Translations under genes and position numbers: made by a program
Notes under the pieces: generated by a model
Database searches by the model: none
Told to the model about the DNA's origin: nothing
Seen by the model: only the letters and a program-made list of their open reading frames with translations
NCBI GenBank assembly: GCA_003244205.1
Contig: QHBW01000079.1
Coordinates: forward strand, 1 to 55,546
DNA length: 55,546 nucleotides
DNA from: Solirubrobacterales bacterium
Lineage (GTDB): Bacteria > Actinomycetota > Thermoleophilia > Solirubrobacterales > Solirubrobacteraceae
Direction of reading: 5' to 3'
Shown here: positions 26,124 through 33,108 of the stretch, one piece after another
Numbering within the stretch: the first letter of the stretch is position 1
How the letters are laid out: each line of letters opens with the position of its first letter

Positions 26124-26969
26124 ATGCCCGAGCTGCCGGAGGTCGAGATCACCGCACGCCGGCTCGACGCTGCCCTGGGCGGCGCCACGATCGAGTCGGC
26201 GCTGGCCCCCGGGATCAATGCGCTGAAGACGTTTGACCCGCCGCTGTCTGCGCTCGAGGGACGGACGCTGGCAGCGGTGCGCAGAGTGGGCAAGCACGTC
26301 GTAATCGAAGCCTCGGGGGAGCTGGCGCTGCTCGTGCATCTGATGTCGGCTGGCCGCTTGCAGCTCTTCGACAAGCGCGCGGGGCCACGCGACCGCACCT
26401 CGCGGCTGCTCGTGCGCCTGGCAGACGGACGCGAGCTGCGCCTGCGCGAGTTCGGTACGCGCCAAGCCGCTTGGGTCAAGCTGCTGCGCAGCGACGCATT
26501 GGCGACGGAGCCCGCGCTCGCCACGCTCGGCCCGGAGGCGTGGCCCCACCCGCCCGAGCTCGGCGCGCTGCTCGACGCGCCGCGGCCGCTACACGGGCTG
26601 CTGCGCGACCAGCGGGTGATCACCGGCATCGGCCGGTCGTGGGTCGACGAGATCCTCTGGACCGCGCGGCTGTCGCCGTTCAAGCGCGGCGACTCCGTCA
26701 ACGACGAGGAGGCAGCCAGCCTACGCCAGGCGATTCGCGAGCGCCTCGACGGGGCGATCACGCACTACGAGGAGGCGATCGCGCTTCCGATCCCCGACAA
26801 GCTGCCGATGCCGTTGCTGATCCATCGCCAGCAGGGTGAGCCCTGTCCGCGCTGCCAGACGACGATCGAGGCGGTCTTCTACGAGGACTACGTGATGTGC
26901 TACTGCCCGCAGTGTCAGACCGCCGGTCGCGTGCTCAAGGACCGACGCCTCTCACGTCTGCTCAAGTAG
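26124..26969 (+). CDS. Fpg/Nei-family DNA glycosylase, divergent
   Basis: A 281-residue Fpg/MutM-like base excision enzyme. The N-terminal PELPEVE (Pro1 nucleophile, Glu2) is intact, as are the beta-hairpin lysine (VGKHVVIE) and HLMSAGRL. The zinc finger is CPRC-16 aa-CPQC. Two phosphate-contact residues differ from canonical Fpg. The GIGN(I/V)YxxE motif reads GIGRSWVDE, and the finger R(S/T)(S/T)xx position before CPxCQ reads YVMCY, without Arg. Damage specificity may therefore differ from 8-oxoguanine. The last 18 bp overlap the convergent exporter gene. Confidence 0.88.
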   Translation: MPELPEVEITARRLDAALGGATIESALAPGINALKTFDPPLSALEGRTLAAVRRVGKHVVIEASGELALLVHLMSAGRLQLFDKRAGPRDRTSRLLVRLADGRELRLREFGTRQAAWVKLLRSDALATEPALATLGPEAWPHPPELGALLDAPRPLHGLLRDQRVITGIGRSWVDEILWTARLSPFKRGDSVNDEEAASLRQAIRERLDGAITHYEEAIALPIPDKLPMPLLIHRQQGEPCPRCQTTIEAVFYEDYVMCYCPQCQTAGRVLKDRRLSRLLK

Positions 26970-27857
26970 CGACCTCCTCCGGCGCGTTGCATCGCTCTGA
27001 CTCCCGCCGTCGTTGGACTCGCGATGCAGCGCGACGCCCACGACCACCAGCGCGACCCCCACGACCTCGATCGCCGAGGGCACCTGCGCGAGCACGATGA
27101 TCCCGATCACCGTTGCCGTCGCCGGCAGCAACGACACCATCAGCGCGTACGTCGCCCGGCTCAGACGCGCCATCGCGAGCTGATCGGAGACGTAGGGGAT
27201 CACCGACGAGGAGATGCCAACGCCGATCCCGGCCGCGAGCGCGAGCGGATCGAGGAATGCTCCGCCGGCCTGGACGCCGGCGATCGGCGTGACGACCACG
27301 GCCGCGATCAGCATCGCAGTCGCGAGGCCATCGATCCCGCCGATGGATGGATGTTGGGCCACCCGGTGCGCGAGCACGATGTAGAGCGAGAACAGCAACG
27401 CGTTGACGAACGCGAGCGCCACGCCGAGCGGCTGCCCGGAGAGCTGAACGTCGGCGAGCAGGTAGACGCCGCTGACGGCGAGCGCGAGCGCGATCAGATT
27501 GCGGGCGCTGCGCGAGCCGATCGCGGCGAGCGCGATCACGGGAAGGAACTCGATCGCCGCGACCGTCCCCAGGTGCAGACGCGCGATCGCGAGATAGAAG
27601 CAGCAGTTCATCAGCGCCAGCACCGCACCCCACGCGAGCAACAAGCGCCGGGGATCGCGGTCCAGCCACGCGAAGACTCGCCAGGGCCGGCGCCAGACGG
27701 CGAAGATCACCGCGGCGGAGGCGATTCGCAGCCAGGCGACCCCGAGGACGTCGACGCGCGCAAAGAGCAGGACCGCGAAGGAGGGCCCCAAGTAGTGGAA
27801 GACCGCGCTGACGACAAAATAGGCGTGCGGCGGGAGGCGGGTGCTCGTGCGGGCCAT
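26952..27857 (-). CDS. EamA-family exporter, RhtA-like
   Basis: A 301-residue, ten-helix DMT transporter with two EamA repeats. Its order of helices and motifs (FHYLGPSFAVLLF, GVAWLRIASAAVIF, FSLYIVLAHRVAQ, SSSVIPYVSDQLAMARL) resembles the threonine/homoserine exporter RhtA. The start at 27857 (MARTSTRLPPHAYF) is just before helix 1; an ATG at 27881 would add eight residues. It is divergent from an Lrp/AsnC regulator with a palindrome between them, which fits Lrp-controlled amino-acid export. Confidence 0.85.
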   Translation of the reverse strand: MARTSTRLPPHAYFVVSAVFHYLGPSFAVLLFARVDVLGVAWLRIASAAVIFAVWRRPWRVFAWLDRDPRRLLLAWGAVLALMNCCFYLAIARLHLGTVAAIEFLPVIALAAIGSRSARNLIALALAVSGVYLLADVQLSGQPLGVALAFVNALLFSLYIVLAHRVAQHPSIGGIDGLATAMLIAAVVVTPIAGVQAGGAFLDPLALAAGIGVGISSSVIPYVSDQLAMARLSRATYALMVSLLPATATVIGIIVLAQVPSAIEVVGVALVVVGVALHRESNDGGSQSDATRRRRSLLEQT

Positions 27858-27877
27858 GCTCGTGAATGATCCACTAG

Positions 27878-27897
27878 CCATTCCCAATTGAACATGG
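27878..27897. promoter_or_regulatory. Imperfect palindrome between Lrp gene and exporter
   Basis: CCATTCCCAATTGAACATGG has symmetric ends (CCAT/ATGG) and a symmetric CAATTG centre. It is centred in the 55-bp divergent gap, in an AT-richer patch than its surroundings. It is a plausible Lrp/AsnC operator for both genes. Confidence 0.5.
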
Positions 27898-27912
27898 CAA
27901 AGACCAGGTAAC

Positions 27913-28410
27913 ATGCGTTCCATGCCTGTGAAGTTAAGGAGAAATGGGCGAATCACCGAAGACGAGCCTCTCGACGACACGAACCGCCGCATCCTCTTCG
28001 AGCTGCAGGCGGACGCGCGCCTCTCCCTGGCCGAGCTCGGTCGTCGGGTCGGGCTCTCCTCCCCAGCGGTCGCCGAGCGCGTCGCGCGCCTCGAGGAGTC
28101 GGGCACGATCGTGGCCTACCGTGCCCAGGTCAACCCAAGGGCGCTCGGCCTGTCGCTGACGGCGGTGATTCGCATTCGTCCCTCACCGGGTCAGCTACAG
28201 AGAGTCGCCGCCGCGGCGCAGAAGACGCCTGAAGTGGTTGAGTGCCACCGCGTGACCGGAGACGACTGCTACCTGATGACCGCCCATCTGCGCGACGTCA
28301 CCCACCTCGAGGAGATCATCGATCGCTTCGCCCCACTGGGTCAGACAACGACGTCGATCGTGCAGTCCTCGCCCGTCCCCGGACGGGGGATAGAGCTGGA
28401 GCTCGGGTGA
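27913..28410 (+). CDS. Lrp/AsnC-family transcriptional regulator
   Basis: A 165-residue regulator. The helix-turn-helix is LDDTNRRILFELQADARLSLAELGRRVGLSSPAVAERVARLEE, read across residues 20-62. The C-terminal RAM/AsnC ligand domain contains RIRPSPGQ, ECHRVTGDDCYLM and LGQTTTSIV. ATG 27913, ATG 27922 and GTG 27928 are all possible starts. A good AAGGAG at 27936 points to an out-of-frame ATG and cannot serve them. It is divergent from the RhtA-like exporter, its probable target, and the stop overlaps the next gene (GTGA). Confidence 0.9.
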   Translation: MRSMPVKLRRNGRITEDEPLDDTNRRILFELQADARLSLAELGRRVGLSSPAVAERVARLEESGTIVAYRAQVNPRALGLSLTAVIRIRPSPGQLQRVAAAAQKTPEVVECHRVTGDDCYLMTAHLRDVTHLEEIIDRFAPLGQTTTSIVQSSPVPGRGIELELG

Positions 28411-29327
28411 GCGAAGGCCAGCGGTCAGAGCCGTTCCCGCATCCGCCGGGCGTCGTCGCGGGCCGCCGCGGCCGCGCGCGCCGCTCCTATGAGCTGCTCA
28501 CCTGTGGCTGGCGGGGGCACGCGCTGGTTGGAACCGATGCGGCCGAGCTCGCCCAGGAGGACCATGTCTACGCCCGCGAGAGCGGCGGGCTGCGCTGGCA
28601 TCGCTGCCTGCGCTGCGACACCTGGATTCCCCATCCCAAGCCCGACCCCGCGACCCACCCGCGGGCGCCGCGGCGCGAGGAGATCGAGCTGCCGCTGCGG
28701 GGCAAGCCCCTGCGCGACAAGATCGTGCTGCGCGTGATCGCCGTCGACCGCGCGCTGCACTTCGTGATCCTGGGTCTGCTCGCGATCGGACTCTTCCTCT
28801 TCGCTGCGCATCGCGCCGACCTGCGGGGGACGTTCTTCCGGCTCGTGACCGATCTTCAGGGAGGCGTCGGCGGTGGCCCGATCCAGACGTCGGAGACCGG
28901 CATCGTACACGAGCTGGACCGCCTCTTCACGCTGAAGACCGCCTCGCTTGACCGCATCGGCGTCGTGGTGGCGGCCTACGCGCTGCTCGAGGGAGTCGAG
29001 GCCGTTGGGCTGTGGCTGCAGAAGCGCTGGGCCGAGTATCTGACCTTCATCGCGACCACGGCGCTGCTGCCGCTCGAGGTCTACGAGCTGAGCAACCGAG
29101 TGTCGTGGTTCAAGCTGTTCGCGTTCGTGCTGAACGTCGCGGTTGTCGTCTACCTGATCTACGCAAAGCGGCTCTTCGGCGTGCGCGGCGGCGCCAGAGT
29201 CGACGAGCGCGAGCGCGAGCAGGCGCTGGGCTGGGGCGCGATCGACCGCGCGACGCCACCGACGGGCTCGCTGCCGCTCGCCTCGGGCGCTACTGCAGGC
29301 CCTGTCGGGCCTCACGCACAAGCGTGA
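28407..29327 (+). CDS. DUF2127-like integral membrane protein
   Basis: A 306-residue protein. The hydrophilic N terminus carries a YELLTCGWRGH segment and a possible metal-binding CLRCDTW. Four membrane helices follow: LHFVILGLLAIGLFLFAA, GVVVAAYALLEGVEAVGLWL, YLTFIATTALLPLEVYEL and FKLFAFVLNVAVVVYLIYA. The LLEGVEAVGLWLQKRWAEYLT region matches what I know of DUF2127. Function unknown. It starts at GTG 28407 overlapping the Lrp stop. Its last 38 bp overlap a convergent gene. Confidence 0.72.
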   Translation: MSEGQRSEPFPHPPGVVAGRRGRARRSYELLTCGWRGHALVGTDAAELAQEDHVYARESGGLRWHRCLRCDTWIPHPKPDPATHPRAPRREEIELPLRGKPLRDKIVLRVIAVDRALHFVILGLLAIGLFLFAAHRADLRGTFFRLVTDLQGGVGGGPIQTSETGIVHELDRLFTLKTASLDRIGVVVAAYALLEGVEAVGLWLQKRWAEYLTFIATTALLPLEVYELSNRVSWFKLFAFVLNVAVVVYLIYAKRLFGVRGGARVDEREREQALGWGAIDRATPPTGSLPLASGATAGPVGPHAQA

Positions 29328-29562
29328 CGGCCTCGGGAAAGACGATCGCCATGACCGAGCGGATCTGCTCGGCCTGCTGCTCGGGGCTCCCCTGGAGGTT
29401 GATCCGGTTGACGGCCGCCACCGTCATGTCGACGGCGAGCTTAATCGCGTTGTCGGCCCATGCCAGCCGCTGCTGACCCTGCATCTGGTCAGCGAACTCG
29501 GCCATCCGGCGTTGAAGCTCATCCGGGTCGCCGAAGAGGCCGCCAAATCCACTGCCTTCCAT
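29290..29562 (-). CDS. Hypothetical protein, 90 aa
   Basis: A soluble helical protein: MEGSGFGGLFGDPDELQRRM, then an amphipathic stretch with AWADNAIKLAVDMTVAAVNRIN and QQAEQIRSVMAIVFPEAVTLVREARQ. It has no recognisable domain. The ATG at 29562 was preferred over one 45 bp upstream because that extension reads through GC-rich repeat DNA. It overlaps the convergent DUF2127 gene by 38 bp, so one of the two 3' ends may be misjudged. Coding-like composition and helix periodicity favour it being real. Confidence 0.5.
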   Translation of the reverse strand: MEGSGFGGLFGDPDELQRRMAEFADQMQGQQRLAWADNAIKLAVDMTVAAVNRINLQGSPEQQAEQIRSVMAIVFPEAVTLVREARQGLQ

Positions 29563-29590
29563 GAGCCAGATGCTAGCTCGCAGGGCTTGG

Positions 29591-29682
29591 GGAGGGGGGT
29601 GGGTCACGCCACTTGCCTCACAGGGGAGGGGGGTGGGTCACGCCACTTGCCTCACAGGAAAGTCTTGTGACCCACCCCCCTC
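29591..29682. repeat. Compound palindrome, GGGGTGGGT family, copy 2 with duplicated left half
   Basis: A 34-bp unit beginning GGAGGGGGGTGGGTCAC occurs twice without change (29591-29624, 29625-29658). The arm GAGGGGGGTGGGTCAC (29626-29641) pairs perfectly over 16 bp with GTGACCCACCCCCCTC (29667-29682). Inside, ACTTGCCT (29645-29652) nearly pairs with AGGAAAGT (29656-29663). Sequence and nested design match positions 1-49. It is followed by the stop-codon array of the CBS gene. Confidence 0.8.
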
Positions 29683-29760
29683 TCAGACCGCCCGCTCGAC
29701 CCCTTAGTCGCCGCGCTCGGTCCCTTAGTCCCCGCGCTCGGCCGTCAGTCCCCGCGCTCG
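29683..29760. repeat. 20-21-bp tandem repeats of the CBS gene 3' end
   Basis: The last 16 bp of the CBS gene (minus strand CGAGCGCGGGGACTGA, 29760-29745) recur at 29740-29725 (ending TAA), 29719-29704 (one mismatch, ending TAA) and 29698-29683 (three mismatches, ending TGA). Unit starts are 20, 21 and 21 bp apart. Each keeps a stop trinucleotide at the same place, and divergence grows with distance from the gene. Confidence 0.75.
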
Positions 29761-30194
29761 TGGAAATAGAAGTCGGGGAGCGCGGCCGCGGTGATGCGGG
29801 TGGCCAGCCGCTGGCCGAGCGCGAGGTCACCGGTCCGCACAGCGATGTCGTCGAGCGTGACGATGCCCGCCAAGCGCTCGTCCTCGAGCACCGGCAGGCG
29901 ACGCACCCCATGCTCGGCCATCAGCGCGGCGGCGTCGGCGACGTCCATGCCCGGCTCCCCGCAGACCACCGGAGACGATCCGTGGTCGCGCGCCGGCCCG
30001 GCCGCGGCCTCCCCAGCGGCGAGCACGGAGACCGTCAGGTCGCGATCGGTGACGAGCGAGATCGGGTGGCGGTCCTCGTCGGTGAGCACGATCGAGCCTA
30101 CGTTGTGCTCGCGCATCAGCTCGGCGGCCTCGCGCACCGTGCACGACAGTCCCGCCGTGACCACCGACGCGGTCATCACCTCGTGCACGCGCAT
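29745..30194 (-). CDS. Tandem CBS-domain protein
   Basis: A 149-residue protein made of two CBS motifs. The first is VHEVMTASVVT...EAAELMREHNVGSIVLTDED..ISLVTDRDL. The second is DVADAAALMAEHGVRRLPVLEDERLAGIVTLDDIAV. Such stand-alone CBS pairs bind adenine nucleotides and act as energy sensors or partners of other enzymes; the partner here is unknown. The start at 30194 (MRVHEVMT) is the canonical domain start; longer frames read through palindromic intergenic DNA. Confidence 0.85.
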   Translation of the reverse strand: MRVHEVMTASVVTAGLSCTVREAAELMREHNVGSIVLTDEDRHPISLVTDRDLTVSVLAAGEAAAGPARDHGSSPVVCGEPGMDVADAAALMAEHGVRRLPVLEDERLAGIVTLDDIAVRTGDLALGQRLATRITAAALPDFYFHERGD

Positions 30195-30219
30195 CGGCGA
30201 GCGAGTGTATCCCCGCTGC

Positions 30220-30259
30220 CCGCCCAGCGGGCGATACCCAGCTGGCCGCCCAGCGGGCG
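30220..30259. promoter_or_regulatory. Two identical palindromic elements in a divergent gap
   Basis: CCGCCCAGCGGGCG occurs at 30220-30233 and again at 30246-30259, 26 bp apart. Each contains CGCCC-AGC-GGGCG, a 5-bp inverted repeat. They lie between the CBS gene (minus, from 30194) and the 81-aa gene (plus, from 30278). They could be a two-site operator or a recent duplication. Confidence 0.45.
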
Positions 30260-30277
30260 CATAGACTGCTGCGCCTG

Positions 30278-30523
30278 ATGGCGCCACTCACGCCCGACCA
30301 GGCGCGCATGCGCCACCGCGTGGAGATCGTCATCCGGCTGCTTTCTCCCGCGCTAAACCTCGTGCTGGCCGTGGGCGACCGTGTCTCGCGCGTCGTCGAT
30401 CGCCAGCAGCTCGACGACGCGCAGGTGCGCGTCCCGGGCTCGGTGGCAGGCTCGCCTCGGCCGGTCGCTCGCCGCGCCCTTCCGCCCGGCTTCGAGCGCC
30501 GGGCAGAGACCGGCGAGCACTAG
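30278..30523 (+). CDS. Hypothetical protein, 81 aa
   Basis: A small protein, MAPLTPDQARMRHRVEIVIR..., with a short hydrophobic helix (IRLLSPALNLVLAVGDRVSRVV) and a basic, proline-rich tail. No family recognised. It lies 12 bp upstream of a membrane protein gene in the same direction and may be its operon leader. Support is positional and compositional only. Confidence 0.4.
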   Translation: MAPLTPDQARMRHRVEIVIRLLSPALNLVLAVGDRVSRVVDRQQLDDAQVRVPGSVAGSPRPVARRALPPGFERRAETGEH

Positions 30524-30535
30524 GATCGCGGGTCG

Positions 30536-31465
30536 ATGGAGACTGAGGAGATCCTCGCGTGGGAGCGCAAGTGGCGGGTGCTCGCAGCGGGGGCGGCATC
30601 GCTGGCGGCGATCGCACCGATCGTGGCGCTCTTCCCCGTGGCTGGGATAACGGCGCCCAAGCACGACAACGACCTGCTCGACCTCTATCGCATCAACGGT
30701 CATCGCAGCTCGCTGCTGACGTCGACGATCGTCAGCGCGATCGGCCTGATAGCCGCGTCCGTCGTCCTCTACTACCTCTACCGGGCAGTCCGTGCGCGCA
30801 AGCCCGACCCGGTGTCGCCGGCGATCGGAGCGCTCTCGATCGTCGGGCCGATCCTCGCGGCGGTCACGACGATCGTGGCGGGCTACTTCCAGGTCAAGGG
30901 CTCCCACACCTTCGTCAGCAGCATGCCGCGTCGCAACGCGCCGCAAACGCTGCAGTTTCTCAGCACGGCGAGCCAGCAGCAGATCGCAACCGCGACGCAC
31001 TACATCAAGGACGCGAGCCAGTTCCAGGTCGCGGGCTACGTCGGCCCGGCAGGTCTGCTCGTTTTCGCTTTCGCGCTCGTGCTCGTCTCGCTCAACGCGA
31101 TGCGCGTGGGTCTCGTCACACGGCTGATCGGGATCGTCGGCATCGTCCTCGCGGTCGCTCAGGTCTTCCCGCTCTTCCCGCCATATGTTCTCCAGCTCTT
31201 CTTCTTTGGCGCACTCACCTTCTTCTTCCTCGGTCGTTGGCCCAACGGTCTGCCGCCGGCGTGGGAGACCGGGACCGCGCAGCCCTGGCCCTCGCGCCAG
31301 GCGATGGCTGAGCAGCGCGTGCGCCAGCGCCGCGGCGATCCCGAGCCCGAGCCGGAGTCCGAGCCCGAGCAAGAGGAGGAGAGGGTGCCGGCGGGTGTCG
31401 ACGCCGCGCTGGGCCGCCCGCAGCATCCCAGCTCCAAGAAGCGCAAGCGCAAGCGTCGCCGCTGA
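30536..31465 (+). CDS. Multi-pass membrane protein with acidic/basic C-terminal tail
   Basis: A 309-residue protein with about six membrane helices: LAAGAASLAAIAPIVALFPV, LTSTIVSAIGLIAASVVLYY, AIGALSIVGPILAAVTTIVA, VAGYVGPAGLLVFAFALVLV, LIGIVGIVLAVAQVFPLF and VLQLFFFGALTFFFLGRW. After the last helix comes a hydrophilic tail with an acidic run (PEPEPESEPEQEEE) and a final basic cluster (KKRKRKRRR). The family is unknown to me. Start ATG at 30536. Confidence 0.7.
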   Translation: METEEILAWERKWRVLAAGAASLAAIAPIVALFPVAGITAPKHDNDLLDLYRINGHRSSLLTSTIVSAIGLIAASVVLYYLYRAVRARKPDPVSPAIGALSIVGPILAAVTTIVAGYFQVKGSHTFVSSMPRRNAPQTLQFLSTASQQQIATATHYIKDASQFQVAGYVGPAGLLVFAFALVLVSLNAMRVGLVTRLIGIVGIVLAVAQVFPLFPPYVLQLFFFGALTFFFLGRWPNGLPPAWETGTAQPWPSRQAMAEQRVRQRRGDPEPEPESEPEQEEERVPAGVDAALGRPQHPSSKKRKRKRRR

Positions 31466-31521
31466 ACGCTTCCTCGGAGGCGCAGGCGTGCTATGCCTCA
31501 GCCGAGAGTCGAGCAGACGTC

Positions 31522-33108
31522 ATGCGCTACACCAGCCACGAGCAGGCCTGCGCCGAGCATCGCTGGCGCGTGCCCGAGCGCTACAACATCGCGCGTGACG
31601 TGTGCGACAAGCACCCTCGCGACAAGCTCGCGATGGTCTGGGAGGACTGGCGCGGACGCCAGCGCAAAGTTAGCTGGGGCGAGCTCCAGGACCTCTCCAA
31701 CCAGTTCGCCCACGCCCTCAGCGACCACGGTGTCCAGCCAGGCGACCGCGTCGCGATGCTCCTGCCACCGACACCAGAGACCGCCGCGGCCTTCATCGCC
31801 GCCTGGAAGTGCGGGGCGATCCTGCTCTCGATGTCGGTGCTCTATGGCGACCAGTCCATCGCCCACCGGCTGCGCGACTCACAGTCGAAGGTTCTCGTCA
31901 CCGATGGAGCCAACGCGGACCGCGCGGGGGCGCGCGACATCGTTGAGCACGTACTTCGCATCGACGATCCTGGGCTGCTGGCCGATCGGCCTCGCAGCTT
32001 CGAGATGGTCGACACCGCGGCAGACGACCCCGCTCAGCTCTATTACACGTCGGGCACGACGGGCCTGGCCAAGGGCATCGTGCACGCCCATCGCTACCTG
32101 CTCGGCCACGAGGAGTTCATCTACTGCCACGACGTGCAGGACTCCGAGCTCTTCCACGGGATGGGGGAATGGGCCTGGGCGGCGGGGATCTGTCCTCTGC
32201 TGGGGCCGTGGCGGCTCGGCGCCACCCAGCTCGTCTTCCAGCGGGAAGGTGGATTCGATCCCGAGCAGCAGCTCGCCTTCCTCACGCGCCATCGGCCGAC
32301 CAACATCTTCACCACGCCCACGGCGATGCGCTCGATGATGGGCATCGAGCGAGCCGGCGAGCGCTACCCGCTGGCGCTGCGAGCGGTCTGCAGCGCCGGA
32401 GAGCCGCTCAACCCCGAGGCGATCCGCTGGTTTCGCGGGCAGTACGACATCACCGTGCTCGACTTCTACGGGCTCTCGGAGTCATATCCGCTGGTCGCCA
32501 ACTTCCCCTTCATGGAGGTGCGCGAAGGCTCGATGGGCAAACCCATGCCGGGTTGGGAGGTGGCGATCCTCGACGAGGACGAGCGCCCGGTCGCTCAGGG
32601 GGAGCGCGGCGAGATTTGCCTGCGGGCGCGCTCCAACCCCCACTATCCACTTGGCTACTGGAACAACGTCGAAGCCTCCGAGGAGGCCTTCGCAGGCGAG
32701 TGGTTTCACACAAAGGATGCCGCCGAGCAGGACGAGGACGGCTACGTGTGGTATTCCGGCCGCGCCGACGACGTGATCATCTCGGCTGGCTACCGGATCG
32801 GCCCGTTCGAAGTCGAGTCCGCCTGCATCGAGCATCCGGCGGTGGCCGAGGCGGCCGCCGTGGCCTCGCCCGACGAGCGGCGCGGGAACGTGGTCAAGGC
32901 CTTCGTCGTGCTGGCGGCTGGACACCCGGCGTCCGATGAGCTGGCACGGGAGATCTCGGTTTTCGTCCGCGACCGCCACTCCGCCTACGCATACCCCAGA
33001 CGGATCGAGTTCGTAGACGAGCTGCCCAAGACCTTGACCGGCAAGATCCGGCGCATCGAGCTGCGCGAGCGCGAGGCCGCAGCCTCCGCCGAGCGTGCTG
33101 ACGGATGA
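31522..33108 (+). CDS. AMP-forming acyl-CoA synthetase
   Basis: A 528-residue ANL-superfamily enzyme that activates a carboxylic acid via an acyl-AMP and joins it to CoA. The P-loop is YYTSGTTGLAKG (near 173), A5 is DFYGLSESYPL, the hinge region is YSGRADDVIISAGYRIGPFEVE (split by several residues), and the catalytic lysine is in LPKTLTGKIRRIEL. Overall it resembles the acetyl/medium-chain acyl-CoA synthetase branch. The stop overlaps the next start (ATGA). Confidence 0.92.
   Translation: MRYTSHEQACAEHRWRVPERYNIARDVCDKHPRDKLAMVWEDWRGRQRKVSWGELQDLSNQFAHALSDHGVQPGDRVAMLLPPTPETAAAFIAAWKCGAILLSMSVLYGDQSIAHRLRDSQSKVLVTDGANADRAGARDIVEHVLRIDDPGLLADRPRSFEMVDTAADDPAQLYYTSGTTGLAKGIVHAHRYLLGHEEFIYCHDVQDSELFHGMGEWAWAAGICPLLGPWRLGATQLVFQREGGFDPEQQLAFLTRHRPTNIFTTPTAMRSMMGIERAGERYPLALRAVCSAGEPLNPEAIRWFRGQYDITVLDFYGLSESYPLVANFPFMEVREGSMGKPMPGWEVAILDEDERPVAQGERGEICLRARSNPHYPLGYWNNVEASEEAFAGEWFHTKDAAEQDEDGYVWYSGRADDVIISAGYRIGPFEVESACIEHPAVAEAAAVASPDERRGNVVKAFVVLAAGHPASDELAREISVFVRDRHSAYAYPRRIEFVDELPKTLTGKIRRIELREREAAASAERADG

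Noticed and set aside
27936-27946. Strong AAGGAG followed by ATG (27944) as the true Lrp start
   Set aside because: That ATG is in another frame, which lacks the helix-turn-helix; using it would need a frameshift for which there is no evidence.
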